This document shows, piece after piece, positions 35,773-46,965 of a DNA stretch of 64,000 nucleotides (the stretch's first letter is position 1; each line of letters starts with the position of its first letter). Made by a program: the position numbers and the translations under genes. A model generated the notes under the pieces. That model made no database searches, had not been told where the DNA came from, and saw only the letters and a list, made by a program, of their open reading frames with translations. The stretch is taken from NCBI GenBank assembly GCA_920105625.2, contig OV050030.1:65935807-65999806 (forward strand), given 5' to 3'. The stretch comes from Clusia tigrina (lineage: Eukaryota > Arthropoda > Insecta > Diptera > Clusiidae).

Positions 35773-37893
35773 CAAAGCTGTTGCCGTTACACTAGGGCAG
35801 CAATTGTTCTTTGCATTTTTGCCGGCAAGCTGAAGCTCTGCCAAGCTCTCTGTTGCGTATCGTTAATGCAAGCGGCATTTATGTTCCAATTGCTGGAATC
35901 TATCGTTCTGTGTTGCCAAGGTGGGTGTCACACTTCTCTTTTGGATCGACCAGGGGATCCCAAACTTTTATTAAGTTTTATGATCACGGGTTGACGAGCA
36001 TCCCACCGCTTAAGCTACCCAATTAGTGAAGACGTTTGCTCGACCAGTGAACTCGGCTCGTATTATAATCAGGTGTGCGCGATGTTGACTACATACATAA
36101 ACGCGGCGGACGCGTTGACCGCGTTTGTCAGCGGGTTCGAGAGAGGACCACCGGGGAGTCATTCTTGTATCTCGCTTGAAACCGACCAGAGTGAACTTGA
36201 GGTCCGGTGGGTGGCCATCCGAGAAGCGAAAGCCCCGGTGACCTTGGAAGCACAGGGTATCAAGGACGTAAAAGAGCTGTTGGCCTCTATACACCAACGA
36301 TTCGAGGCAAGTTATGACACCTATCGCAGGAGTAAAATCGCGATGGCTGAATTCTCTCAAGCGTTATTGCAACCCTCACCTGCTCAGCCAGCACCTGCTC
36401 AGCCAGCAGCACTTATGTGGATCCACTTAGCGGATCCACTCCGCACAGGTCGATGTCCTATTAGGTGGAGACTCATACCCATTAGTACTGCTCGATGGGT
36501 TAAAAATATATAATGTGGGGTCTTTGCTCGCTGAAGAGACCATTTTCGGCTGGATCCTCACGGGGCCAGTTCCGGAACGGAGAATCTCGGCCTTTGCCAC
36601 GAGAGTGAATATTGACGAATCTCAACCCCTCGATTCTCTTCTCAAACGGTTTTGGGAAATCGAGCAGACGCCTTCCTAAAGGAAGCGCACGCCGATGGAT
36701 GAGGCATGCCTCAAATTGTACTCCCAGACGACCCGTCGGGACGCCCCTGGGCGATATATTGTAGCTTTCCCTTTTAAATTTTATTTTGATCCTAGTAGGT
36801 CCTTAGGTTCACCGCTTCATATTGCACTCAAGCAATTCGAACGCAATAATATACGACTGGGTAAACACCCAGAAAACAAACAATTATATGACGAAGTGAT
36901 AGTAGAATACATGAAGCTCAACCACATGTCCAAAGTCTCGCCTCCGTCCGTATCCCCGGTACCTCACTATTACTTACCGCACCACGCGGTGTACAAGCCA
37001 GAGAGCACCTCCTTATCTCGCGATAAGGACACTCTTACAACTGGCAGACGACATGGGAGACAGGTACCCATTGGCTTCACACGCGCTGCGCCAATCAATG
37101 TACGTTGACGACGCCTTGATAGGTACGCAATATATTCCCACTGAAACCCAAACGCTGAATGAATTGATAGATATCCTGGAATCGGCAGGGTTCTCCATGC
37201 GAAAATGGACTGCCAATCACGAGGCTATCCTATCCGATTTACCGCCGCATCATTTACTCCGAGAAGATTTCCTCAATCTCGAGGAGTCGAACACAGCTAG
37301 CATTCGATGGAATGCCAGACAGAACTATTTCTACTTCCATGCAGCAGCTTTACCGACCCCCACCATCTACACCAAACGAAAGGTGCTCTCGGTCATAGCA
37401 CAACTTTTCGATCTGGTGGGATGGCTCGGTCCCGTTGTTATTACCGCCAAAATCTTAATGCAACAGATTAGGTTGGACCAAATTGGATGGGATGACCTAT
37501 GGGATTATTCCTATCTCAACATCCAACGATATCCCTCAAACAAGTGCCTCCTTGGGTCAGATCCGCTCCAGATCTGAAACTGGAGTTCCACGCCTTCTGT
37601 AACGAATCAAAGCTGGCTTACGCGGCGACCTTATACGTACGTTGCCAAAGTAAAGATACTACAACGACTCATCTTCTTGTAGCTAAGTCGCGCGTGGCAC
37701 CTGTAAAAGAGGTATCTGTTTTGTATGCTACCGTACATCGCTCTATCGTTTGCACAGTCAGTCGATCAGTGGACGTCAAGCAATACACATCGCGCTACGT
37801 TGCGATCATCAATACAACACATACATATATACATTCTCACTGTACAATTATCTGTTCATCTTCATATGGCAATAAACATTAATATATATGAAA
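35773..37893 (+). repeat. BEL palindrome, right arm
   Basis: Reverse complement of 32838-34969. Main differences: one extra 15-base unit in the gag tail (near 36383) and a 26-base deletion near 37497 that shifts the RT frame. Confidence 0.9.
36040..36680 (+). pseudogene. BEL-1 right gag fragment fused to protease end
   Basis: MLTTYINAADALTAFVSGFE through AMAEFSQALLQP, then a Pro/Ala/Gln repeat (PAQPAPAQPA), is the gag N terminus. In the next frame DVLLGGDSYPLVLLDG and TIFGWILTGPVPERR are the protease C-terminal half. Capsid, knuckles and protease active site are absent, so this is one internal deletion shared with the left copy. It ends at a stop near 36677. Confidence 0.78.
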
Positions 37894-38183
37894 TGTCATT
37901 AGCGCACGCATATTTAATAGTATCTCTCCCGCGTCTCGTACTATGTGTTGCAACCTTATTGGCTGAGTTGGTGGCACCACTCAAAACAATCTTAAACATC
38001 TCCGAAGACAATCTTCATTGCTGGACTGATTCCGCCATTGTGTTGGCATGGCTACGCAAGTCACAGAACACTTGGAAGGTCTTCCTGGTAAATCGAGTGA
38101 CAACGATTCTCGATAAGTTGAGTACACGGAATTGGCACCATGTCCGATCGGCAGATAATCCAGCTGACCTTGCAAGCCGATAG
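36695..38183 (+). pseudogene. BEL-1 right RT and RNase H
   Basis: ATG 36695 opens MDEACLKLYSQTTRRD; the RT palm has LRQSMYVDDALIGTQYIP with YVDD near 37100. KRKVLSVIAQLFDLVGWLGP lies near 37385. A 26-base deletion near 37497 breaks the frame. After APDLKLEFHAFCNESKLAYA and VKEVS the LTR-like insertion splits the gene. RNase H resumes at SLPRLVLCVATLLAELVAPL, with HCWTDSAIVLAWLRKS, then WHHVRSADNPADLASR. A tail with LWWNGPEWLQQDQSEWP near 38210-38260 is the usual BEL linker to integrase. No integrase follows. Confidence 0.86.
37717..37919 (+). mobile_element. Solo-LTR-like insertion in BEL-1 RNase H
   Basis: 203 bases starting TGTTTTGTATGC and ending TTTAATA, flanked by GTATC at 37712-37716 and 37920-37924. 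Removing it with one GTATC restores the reading VKEV-SLPRL across the BEL gene, so the boundaries are well supported. TG start, size and 5-bp duplication fit a solo LTR. The left BEL copy contains the beginning of the same insertion, so it predates the inverted duplication. Confidence 0.8.
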
Positions 38184-38383
38184 TTTCCCCCTCACGCCTT
38201 GGTCAATAATGCGCTTTGGTGGAATGGGCCGGAATGGCTTCAACAAGATCAATCAGAGTGGCCGATGAACATCAATGAAACATGCTTGCATACTGATGAA
38301 GAAATGCGACCCATCCACACCAACATGGTACGCATATCTCAAAAGGACGACCCATCCTGTAAAATTAAAATATCATAAAAATG

Positions 38384-38901
38384 TATTAAGCTAAACTATT
38401 AGTGTAAATTTAAGATATTATAAAATATAATAAAGAATCATTGAATTTAAAACATAGAAAGCCAAATAACCCCCGAGTGCAATTTAGGCTCTACATTGAT
38501 ATTAATCACATACATTTTGATGGCCCATGGGAGGTGGAACATAAATATACGAGTATACAGTAAAAAAAATAAATATAATACAGACATTCGCTGCGACGCC
38601 TACGCCCTCGGCCCAAGGGCACGCATACTGTCTGCGCTCTTTCACTGCGAAATCAATAAATGTTGGGGTCAATTATATAGCTGAATTGAATCAACGGCAG
38701 ATCAACATATCTACGCTAAAATTTTCGCCTTCTACTCTTCATCCAGCGGTTCTTGTATTTGGACAATGGGAACCGCCGAACGTTACCATCTACAACCTAG
38801 TGAGAACTTTGGTACAGCTGTCTATAGTATTGGTAATCCAGTAACAATTGCAAGTGCAAAATCAGGTAAGTGTGTACAAAATAATTTTGTGAGTTTGGAT
38901 T
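38384..38901 (+). other. Probable LTR and leader of BEL-2
   Basis: No frame of interest. The stretch precedes a BEL gag start and ends in a leader-like region. AATAAATG near 38653 may be a polyadenylation signal. LTR boundaries and the primer-binding site could not be fixed, and no second copy lies in the window. Confidence 0.4.
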
Positions 38902-39564
38902 ATGTGTGAGAAGGGTGAGAACAAAATGCAGTCGATTGAATCAATTATTAAACTTCAATTAGATAGGTGTGGTGCATTGACGAAAATCCTTGACAACTTA
39001 AAGAAAGTCCCCCTTCTCGCGCAAAACGAAGCCATATTTCTCGCAGCGTCTCCAGAGAATCGACGAGATTCGGGAAACGTTTCTAAAAGACCACGAAGTT
39101 CTAATTTGTGCGGATATTAGCAGTGATCACGACTACCTCAAAAAGATGTTGCCAATGCATTCGATGACTTATATTTAGATGCGTATTGCGCTTTCACTCA
39201 ATGGTTTAACAAGATGTTTCCATTAGAACCTATCCTTTAGGAGCAGCCCTGGCCGGCGGCAACACAGCAAGAACAACGAAGTACTTCATCGATAAAATTT
39301 CCACAATTCGCAGTGCCGTCATTTTCAGCAAAGTTCATTGATTGGCTAAGCTTCCATGATGCCTTTAAGAGCCTCGTGCACTCAAAAACCGACCTAAATG
39401 TGGTGGAAAAATTTCACTACATAAAAAAGACAATTTCTCACTGCACCAGCTTACAATGTGGCCAACGGCATAATACATTGCTTCATTTCCCAACTATTTC
39501 AAAGACTACTCACACAAGTGTGGACACACAACCATCAATTCAACCCAATGTTTCGTTTTCATGA
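38902..39564 (+). pseudogene. BEL-2 gag, frameshifted
   Basis: ATG 38902 opens MCEKGENKMQSIESIIKLQL. After a frame change near 39110 I read VANAFDDLYLDAYCAFTQWF, then a stop near 39240. The frame then continues FPQFAVPSFSAKFIDWLSFH with [20 protein letters not shown], the conserved BEL/Pao capsid segment. It is cut shortly after by unrelated LTR-like sequence. The left edge of the large palindrome (39377) lies inside this gene, so only its last part is repeated in the right arm. Confidence 0.8.
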
Positions 39565-40214
39565 AACAGGAAACAAATAGCACCGCCCCTTTACGGGCCC
39601 TCCTCATCAGCTGTCGCTTATCCAACGAACAACGTTCACAACGCGCATGCGACATCATTTTCCAACGCGATACAACTTCTTGTCGGCAACAACGCGGTTA
39701 CGAAGGCAACATACTAAGGTAGTACAACACGTCTTCCAACAAACAAAAACATCATTTCCAATACATAACTGGCGCAGTCGGTCCGGAGTGGTATACGGAT
39801 CCTTCAGTGTAGTGTCCTTGTGTTAAAAAATTTAAATAATTAAAAAAAAAATAAAAAATTAAAAAGTAAAAAATAAATAAATAAAAAAAATAGATAAACA
39901 GTGCAGTGCAAAAACATTAAATACATGGTGAATATCACCAACATGGACTGAATAAAAAAAGTAAAAAAAAAACAGAAAACTGCATTTTTTAACAAAGAGG
40001 CTAAGAGCAAAAGTCGTAACATTGCTTTTGATGGAATATCATTAAGCTAATTTCAAATATTGAATGAATATCAATATAACCGGCAAAAACTCAGAACACT
40101 GAAAGACCGGCGATTTCCACTCCTTGATACCACGAAATCAAAATAAAAATAAAAAATAACACACCGCACTCCAATAAGCATACGTTCTTGAAGGAAATTG
40201 CTTTCAATGGAATA
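39565..40214 (+). other. LTR end, primer-binding site and leader of a 297-like Gypsy element
   Basis: TGGCGCAGTCGGTCCGGA at 39770-39787 resembles the tRNA-Ser-type primer site of 297 and 17.6. The 200 bases before it should be the end of an LTR. The sequence after it is an AT-rich leader without a gag gene. The rosa-type element follows at 40217. Confidence 0.6.
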
Positions 40215-40216
40215 TA

Positions 40217-41497
40217 GAGGGTGTCCCAACAAGAGCGTAATTTTTAAATTTTAAATAAAACACCGATATTTTTTAAAAAAATCGTGAAACTTTATTGTAT
40301 CGTAAAGTAGACAGAATGAGGCTATGTGTGGAACAATATATCGTGCAGATGGCCGCCGCGGCTTTGCTGGCATGCACGCGATCTTTTAATGAAATCTTCA
40401 ATGACCGTTTTGCATAAATGCTGCGTCTAATTTCCTCTTTTAAGGCTTGAGTCGTCGTCGGCTTATTCGCGTAAACCATCGACTTCAAAAAACCCCAAAG
40501 AAAAAAAAATCTAATGGTGTTAAATCGCACGATCTAGGCGGCCAATTCTGATCTCCAAAACGCGAAATAACACGACCGGGAAATGACTGATGCAGCAATT
40601 GAATTGTTTCTCTGGCTGTATGACATGTGGCGCCGTCTTGTTGGAACCACATGCCCTCCACATTCATTTCTTCAATTCGAGGCAAGAAAAAACTGGTTAT
40701 CATTTCACGATACCGAGCACCATTGATTGTTTGCGCTTGACCTGCCTCATTTTCATAAAAAAAGGCCCAATGATACCTCCAGCCCAAAAACCACACCACA
40801 CAGTGACACGTTGAGGATGCATTTGCTTCTCGTGAATCACTCGAAGATTTTCCTCACCCCAAATGCGACAATTCTGCCTATTGACGAAGCCATCCAGATG
40901 GAAATGGGCCTCGTCACTGAAGATGATTTTAGCGGCAAAATCAGCATTTTCATGTTGTCTCTCCAATACCCAATTAACGAACTCCCTTCGCTGTCCATGG
41001 TCAGCTGGCTTCAGTTCCTGAGTCAATTGAACTTTGTATGCATGAAGATGCAAATCTTTCGTCAAAATTCGCTGCATAGTGGATTTGGAGACACCAATTT
41101 GCTGAGCTCGGTGTCGAATTGAGGTGGATGGAGTTTGAGCGACATCATCACGTACAGCTGCGACATTTTCGGTCGATCGACCTGGTCGATGGCGCGTTGT
41201 TGTCTTTACATCACTAACAGACCCAGTTTCGGCAAATTTATCCATTAATCTCTTTACAGTTGACCCTTTTGGAGCATTATTCTGACCCCAAATTGATCGC
41301 AATTTGCGAACTGTAGCCGCAAAACTTTCACCATTTTGGTAAAACAATTTCACAATGTTTTTGTTCATTCGTGTAGTGCTCCATTTTTACTAACCTCGTA
41401 CCTTCTACTAGCAAACAATAACAATTGTTCAAATGTCATACAATGATACTTCGAATGTTGCCAGATTTAAAAATTGCGTTCTGGTTGGGACACTCTT
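40217..41497 (-). mobile_element. rosa-type (DD41D) Tc1/mariner element, left arm
   Basis: 1281 bases between TA dinucleotides (40215-40216 and 41498-41499). The terminal inverted repeats are about 32 bases and imperfect (GAGGGTGTCCCAACAAGAGC against AAGAGTGTCCCAACCAGAAC). It encodes one transposase on the minus strand. Confidence 0.9.
40273..41368 (-). pseudogene. rosa-type transposase, two frameshifts
   Basis: ATG 41368 opens MNKNIVKLFYQNGESFAATV, a helix-turn-helix region, with GSTVKRLMDKFAETGSV and a second HTH around STSIRHRAQQIGVSKSTMQR. Catalytic motifs: KIIFSDEAHFHLDGF (first Asp), WFQQDGATCHTAR (second Asp) and RSCDLTPLDFFF. Between the second Asp and the Asp of TPLD are 41 residues, the DD41D spacing of the rosa family known from tephritids. 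One-base shifts in homopolymer runs near 40765 and 40495 break the frame. The same breaks occur in the right-arm copy. The enzyme would cut and paste the element. Confidence 0.87.
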
Positions 41498-41697
41498 TAG
41501 AAACGCAAAAGTACTTATATTGAAGGCATATCAATATTAAAAGACAAAACCAAATCGCGAACCAATAAGGACAACCATCGTATTTGGACATTTCTGCATG
41601 TAAGTCAAATACTGAATATATCTAAAAAAAAAAATATATATATATCAAAAAATAAATAAAAATTATAATAATAAATAGAATATAAGGACAAAAAAAA

Positions 41698-41703
<6 letters not shown>

Positions 41704-41745
<42 letters not shown>

Positions 41746-41763
41746 TTGAACAATCCGCCCTCG

Positions 41764-41796
<33 letters not shown>

Positions 41797-41800
41797 TATA
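41704..41800. repeat. TA arrays with an embedded inverted mariner end
   Basis: Two TA runs (about 41704-41744 and 41764-41800) flank CTTGAACAATCCGCCCTCG. CAATCCGCCCTCG is the reverse complement of the mariner end CGAGGGCGGATTG at 41801. The right arm has one longer TA run here without the embedded piece. Confidence 0.85.
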
Positions 41801-43085
41801 CGAGGGCGGATTGATATTGAAGCTACCTAAGTAGGAAAAAACGTTTTTTTTTTTCCAAAAACCATTTATTTCTCAACATAGTCTCCTTTTACTTCGACAC
41901 ACTTAGTAAGACGATATTCCAAGTTTTTTATACCATCTGAATAATAAGATTTCGGGAACCCCTCAAAATACGCGTTAGTTTCGGTAATCACTTCTTCGTT
42001 TGAGATGAATCTTTTTCCTGCGAGCCATTTTTTCAAATTTCGAAACAGGAAAAAGTCACTAGGAGCTAAATCTGGACTGTAAGGATGATTAACCAATTCG
42101 AAGTGTATTTCACGTAATTTTAGCATAGTATCTAATGCTGTGTGAACCGGTGCGTTGTCTTGAAGAAAGAGCTTTTTTTTTTTCTTTAAATGTGGTCGAT
42201 TTTCCTTGATTGCATCAATCAATTGATCCAATAATGCACGATAATACTTTCCTGTGATTGTGGATCCTTTTTCAAGATAATCGATGAGCAATATTCCGTG
42301 TGCATCCCAAAATACAGTGGCCATAACCTTGCCAGCCGATTTCACGGCCTTCGCCTTCTTTGGAGCACTTCCACCAGCTTCCACCCATTGTTTCGATTGA
42401 TTTTTGGCTTCGGGTGTGTAGTGGTGGATCCACGTTTCATCAACAGTTATTAATCGACGCCAAAAATCAACAGGATTACGCTTTATCATGTCTAAACACC
42501 GCTGTGAAGTGGTCTGTCGAACTCGTTTTTGTTCGACACTTAGCAAACGCGGCACCCATCTTGCCGATAGCTTTTTCATATGCAAATGTTCATGCAAAAT
42601 GTTGAACATACGTTCAAATGATATGATTACTATTTCAACAATCTCACGCAACTTGAGTCGGCGATCATTCATAACGATATCGAGGATTTTCTTGATATTT
42701 TCTTCAGTAACCACCTCTTTTGGCCTTCCTGTTAATGGTATTGTTGCAGTGCTTGTTCGGCCGCGTTTAAATTCAACAATCGAATATTTTACCATAAAAT
42801 CTGACGGAGCAGACTCGCCGTAATGTTTATCGAGCTTTTCTTTTGTCTCTTTCGCCGTTTTCCCTTTCAAATAATAGTGTTTAATCAATGCACGAAATTC
42901 GCTTTTTTCCATTTTTCTAGAAACACAAAAGTTGCTTACTTCAAACGACTACAACAAATAAACTAATCGATGAATTTGGGTGAAATTTTAACAGCTGACG
43001 TTGACAGATCGCAATTTCTAAAAAAAAGGTTTTGTGTTTGTGCTGCCATCTATCGCTAGGTAGCTTCAATATCAATCCGCCCTCG
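41801..43085 (-). mobile_element. DD34D-type mariner element, left arm
   Basis: 1285 bases. Inverted ends CGAGGGCGGATTGATATTGA are flanked by TA on both sides (41799-41800 and 43086-43087). A single complete transposase frame lies on the minus strand. Confidence 0.93.
41866..42912 (-). CDS. Mariner transposase, complete frame
   Basis: 348 codons from ATG 42912, usual mariner length. N-terminal helix-turn-helix regions are followed by KLSARWVPRLLSVEQK, the conserved WVPxxL block. Catalytic residues: D158 in LITVDETWIHHY, D252 in LFLQDNAPVHTA and D286 in PYSPDLAPSDFFLF. Only 33 residues separate D252 and D286, one fewer than in DD34D mariners, because the usual HPPYSPD is HPYSPD. The frame is otherwise complete, so it could encode protein, but the spacing change and altered HTH residues (VKYSIVEF) make activity doubtful. 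The right-arm copy shares the HPYSPD motif but has two frameshifts. Confidence 0.88.
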   Translation of the reverse strand: MEKSEFRALIKHYYLKGKTAKETKEKLDKHYGESAPSDFMVKYSIVEFKRGRTSTATIPLTGRPKEVVTEENIKKILDIVMNDRRLKLREIVEIVIISFERMFNILHEHLHMKKLSARWVPRLLSVEQKRVRQTTSQRCLDMIKRNPVDFWRRLITVDETWIHHYTPEAKNQSKQWVEAGGSAPKKAKAVKSAGKVMATVFWDAHGILLIDYLEKGSTITGKYYRALLDQLIDAIKENRPHLKKKKKLFLQDNAPVHTALDTMLKLREIHFELVNHPYSPDLAPSDFFLFRNLKKWLAGKRFISNEEVITETNAYFEGFPKSYYSDGIKNLEYRLTKCVEVKGDYVEK

Positions 43086-43087
43086 TA

Positions 43088-43735
43088 TGTTTCTGCCAAT
43101 TTTTATTCCGCTGGCATCAATGCGAGCATAGGTAGGCTAATTTTAATTTTAGACCCGAAAGTTCCCTATATCAAAAGTGGCCGTGTCTTTTCTCTGATCA
43201 GCCCCATTTGGTGCAGATAGCTTTATAATGTCCACATGTTCCTTCCCGTAAAATTTCGTCTGAAATCTCTACCAGATGTTAAGTTATTAATATTTCTTGA
43301 TAATGGGCGTGGCAGTTAATATATATCGCCCACTTTTTACACAGTGTTTAGTTGGACCCACATCTCCATAACTGCCAAATAATATCACGATTCCGTCAAT
43401 TGCACCGAAGTTAAAGTCATTTAAAAAAGGTGAAAAAAGTTCCTTATATGAGAGGTAGGCGTGGTCTTTGTCCAAATCGGCCCATATAGCAATCTGGTTC
43501 TGTATCTTTGTGCAGGCTACACTTTTGGAAAATTTCATTAAGATAGCTCTAACGGTGTAGAAAAAAAGTGGCCACAGACGGACAGACGGACAGACGGACG
43601 CTTAAAATAAAAATTGCTTACAAAGTGATTCTGATCATATCTGTATATATATGTCCATACCTACCACGCCTCCTTCTCGAAATTGCAACCCCTCTCAAAA
43701 GAACAAAATTAGTATACCCTATTTATAATTTTTAA
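43088..43735. repeat. Dipteran interspersed repeat with GGACAGAC motif, left arm
   Basis: About 650 bases, AT-rich, with three GGACAGAC-like units near 43572-43600 and a TAGTATACCCTATTTATAA end. Similar non-coding repeats ending in TATACCC are common in fly genomes; I cannot name the family. Frames across it are not convincing. Confidence 0.55.
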
Positions 43736-44398
43736 TGGTAAAGGTAAAGGGTTTAAAATAGCTTTATTGTTTTTCAAAATATTTCCCTTGATTATTAATA
43801 CACTTTTTTTTCTTTCAAACCATTTGTCATAGCAGTTTTTCCATTCCTCCAAAACATGGGTTTCGAACGCTTCAACTGCTTTTTCGGCGCTCGTAAATCA
43901 TTGACCAAGGAGTTTACCTTTGATATTCGGGAGCAAGAAGAGCAAGAAGAAGTGATTGGGTGCCAAATCAGAACTGTACGGAGGATGAGTCTTCATTTCG
44001 ATGTTTTGACTGCTCAAAAATTCACCTGTTTGACGAGATGGGTGAGAGCTCACATTGTCATGATGGAGAATAATTCGTCTTTGGCGGTTGGTTTTACGAA
44101 TATCTCCGAAGACTTCCGGCAAACAAATTGTCGTATACCACACAGAATTGACCGTCCTACGTTGCTCAAGCGGAACATCGGCCACATGACCCATTCGGCC
44201 GAAGAATCAGGCGACCATTTGCTTCGCTGTGCTTCTTCCACGAACAACTTTTATTGGATTTAGCTCATCTTGGATTACCCACACGGTCGATTGTTCTTTT
44301 GTCTCCGGCTCATACGCCGCATATATCCATGATTCGTCACATGTCACGATTTTATACACGTATTTTGCAGCACCACGGTCAAACCTTTTAAACATTAA
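43736..44398 (-). pseudogene. Degraded mariner transposase, second type, left arm
   Basis: The minus strand reads MFKRFDRGAAKYVYKIVTCD with ESWIYAAYEPETKEQSTVW (first catalytic Asp), then RSTAKQMVA and a stop. In the next frame are PLEQRRTVNS, RRIILHHDNVSSHPSRQTGE (second Asp) and HPPYSSDLAPNHFF, where the third Asp of SPDLAPSD is Asn or lost. The HTH half is missing. This resembles the mellifera/capitata side of mariners and is unrelated to the intact mariner next to it. An inverted copy lies at 45656. Confidence 0.8.
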
Positions 44399-44873
44399 AA
44401 AGTTGTGTTTTTTCTTTACTTATAGATTAATCAATAGTCAGCTAACAAAACATTGTAGAAAAATGCATTTGTGTAATACATGTTTGTTATATTTTTATAA
44501 AGAAGCAGCATTAATACATCATCGAGAGGAATGCAAAAAAAGATGACACAGATGCCAAAGGAAGAAAATAAAATAATAAAATTTAAGAACTTTAAAAACA
44601 ATTAAAAATAATTAATTAATTAAACAATTGGACGTACCATTTACTGTATATTCTGATTTCGAATGTATTTTAGAAACAGTAAATATTCAAAACTTAACTA
44701 ATGTAAAATCAGTACAAAAGAAAATTCCATTTGCATATAGTTATTATATTAAATGATTTTTTTATTCTATTTTAGACATATTAAGAATATATAGTGGAGA
44801 CGATTCAGCCCAGAATTTTTTTCAAAACTTTGTAAAAGATGTAATCATTTAAGCAAAATTAAATTAATTTTTA
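44399..44873 (+). pseudogene. Polinton protein-primed DNA polymerase B fragment, left arm
   Basis: The plus strand reads INSQLTKHCRKMHLCNTCLL and then YFYKEAALIHHREECKK, a Cys/His finger-like segment. In the following frames come IIKFKNFKNN, VPFTVYSDFECILE (exonuclease motif I, DFE), KKIPFAYSYYIK and RIYSGDDSAQNFFQNFV. This order matches the exonuclease-proximal part of Polinton type-B polymerases. Stops and frame breaks are numerous. Palm motifs are not present in the window. An inverted copy lies across the palindrome centre. Confidence 0.75.
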
Positions 44874-45127
<254 letters not shown>

Positions 45128-45179
45128 GAGGGCGGATTGATTTTGAAGCTACCTAGCGCTAGATGGTAGCACAAACACA

Positions 45180-45655
45180 AAAATTAATTAAATTTTGCTT
45201 AAATGATTACATCTTTTACAAAGTTTTGAAAAAAATTCTGGGCTGAATCGTCTCCACTATATATTCTTAATATGTCTAAAATAGAATAAAAAAATCATTT
45301 AATATAATAACTATATGCAAATGGAATTTTCTTTTGTACTGATTTTACATTAGTTAAGTTTTGAATATTTACTGTTTCTAAAATACATTCGAAATCAGAA
45401 TATACAGTAAATGGTACGTCCAATTGTTTAATTAATTAATTATTTTTAATTGTTTTTAAAGTTCTTAAATTTTATTATTTTATTTTCTTCCTTTGGCATC
45501 TGTGTCATCTTTTTTTGCATTCCTCTCGATGATGTATTAATGCTGCTTCTTTATAAAAATATAACAAACATGTATTACACAAATGCATTTTTCTACAATG
45601 TTTTGTTAGCTGACTATTGATTAATCTATAAGTAAAGAAAAAACACAACTTTTTA
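45180..45655 (-). pseudogene. Polinton DNA polymerase B fragment, right arm
   Basis: Mirror copy of 44399-44873, with the same KMHLCNTCLL, DFECILE and IYSGDDSAQNF blocks read on the minus strand and the same stops. No additional coding sequence. Confidence 0.75.
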
Positions 45656-46315
45656 ATGTTTAAAAGGTTTGACCGTGGTGCTGCAAAATACGTGTATAAA
45701 ATCGTGACATGTGATGAATCATGGATATATGCGGCGTATGAGCCGGAGACAAAAGAACAATCGACCGTGTGGGTAATCCAAGATGAGCTAAATCCAATAA
45801 AAGTTGTTCGTGGAAGAAGCACAGCGAAGCAAATGGTCGCCTGATTCTTCGGCCGAATGGGTCATGTGGCCGATGTTCCGCTTGAGCAACGTAGGACGGT
45901 CAATTCTGAGTTGTATACGACAATTTGTTTGCCGGAAGTCTTCGGAGATATTCGTAAAACCAACCGCCAAAGGCGAATTATTCTCCATCATGACAATGTG
46001 AGCTCTCACCCATCTCGTCAAACAGGTGAATTTTTGAGCAGTCAAAACATCGAAATGAAGACTCATCCTCCGTACAGTTCTGATTTGGCACCCAATCACT
46101 TCTTCTTGCTCTTCTTGCTCCCGAATATCAAAGGTAAACTCCTTGGTCAATGATTTACGAGCGCCGAAAAAGCAGTTGAAGCGTTCGAAACCCATGTTTT
46201 GGAGGAATGGAAAAACTGCTATGACAAATGGTTTGAAAGAAAAAAAAGTGTATTAATAATCAAGGGAAATATTTTGAAAAACAATAAAGCTATTTTAAAC
46301 CCTTTACCTTTACCA
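45656..46315 (+). pseudogene. Degraded mariner transposase, second type, right arm
   Basis: Mirror of 43736-44398. Same truncated start MFKRFDRGAAKYVYK, stop after KQMVA and HPPYSSDLAPNHFF end. Differences from the left copy are few, for example SELYTTICLPE here against SVWYTTICLPE. Confidence 0.8.
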
Positions 46316-46963
46316 TTAAAAATTATAAATAGGTTATACTAATTTTGTTCTTTTGAGAGGGGTTGCAATTTCGAGAAGGAGGCGTGGTAGGTATGGACAT
46401 ATATATACAGATATGATCAGAATCACTTTGTAAGCAATTTTTATTTTAAGCGTCCGTCTGTCCGTCTGTCCGTCTGTGGCCACTTTTTTTCTACACCGTT
46501 AGAGCTATCTTAATGAAATTTTCCAAAAGTGTAGCCTGCACAAAGATACAGAACCAGATTGCTATATGGGCCGATTTGGACAAAGACCACGCCTACCTCT
46601 CATATAAGGAACTTTTTTCACCTTTTTTAAATGACTATAACTTCGCTGCAATTGACGGAATCGTGATATTATTTGGCAGTTATGGAGATGTGGGTCCAAC
46701 TAAACACTGTGCAAAAAGTGGGCGATATATATTAACTGCCACGCCCATTATCAAGAAATATTAATAACTTAGCATCTGGTAGAGATTTCAGACGAAATTT
46801 TACGGGAAGGAACATGTGGACATTATAAAGCTATCTGCACCAAATGGGGCTGATCAGAGAAAAGACACGGCCACTTTTGATATAGGGAACTTTCGGGTCT
46901 AAAATTAAAATTAGCCTACCTATGCTCGCATTGATGCCAGCGGAATAAAAATTGGCAGAAACA
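46316..46963. repeat. Dipteran interspersed repeat, right arm
   Basis: Mirror of 43088-43735. It includes GTCCGTCTG units near 46450-46480. Confidence 0.55.
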
Positions 46964-46965
46964 TA

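Larger units (their letters stand above)
35773..38380 (+). mobile_element. BEL-1 right copy
   Basis: Same deleted structure as the left copy but extending further, through RNase H. It has no LTR of its own at the left edge, where it starts abruptly in the leader. It is interrupted at 37717-37919 by an LTR-like insertion. Confidence 0.85.
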
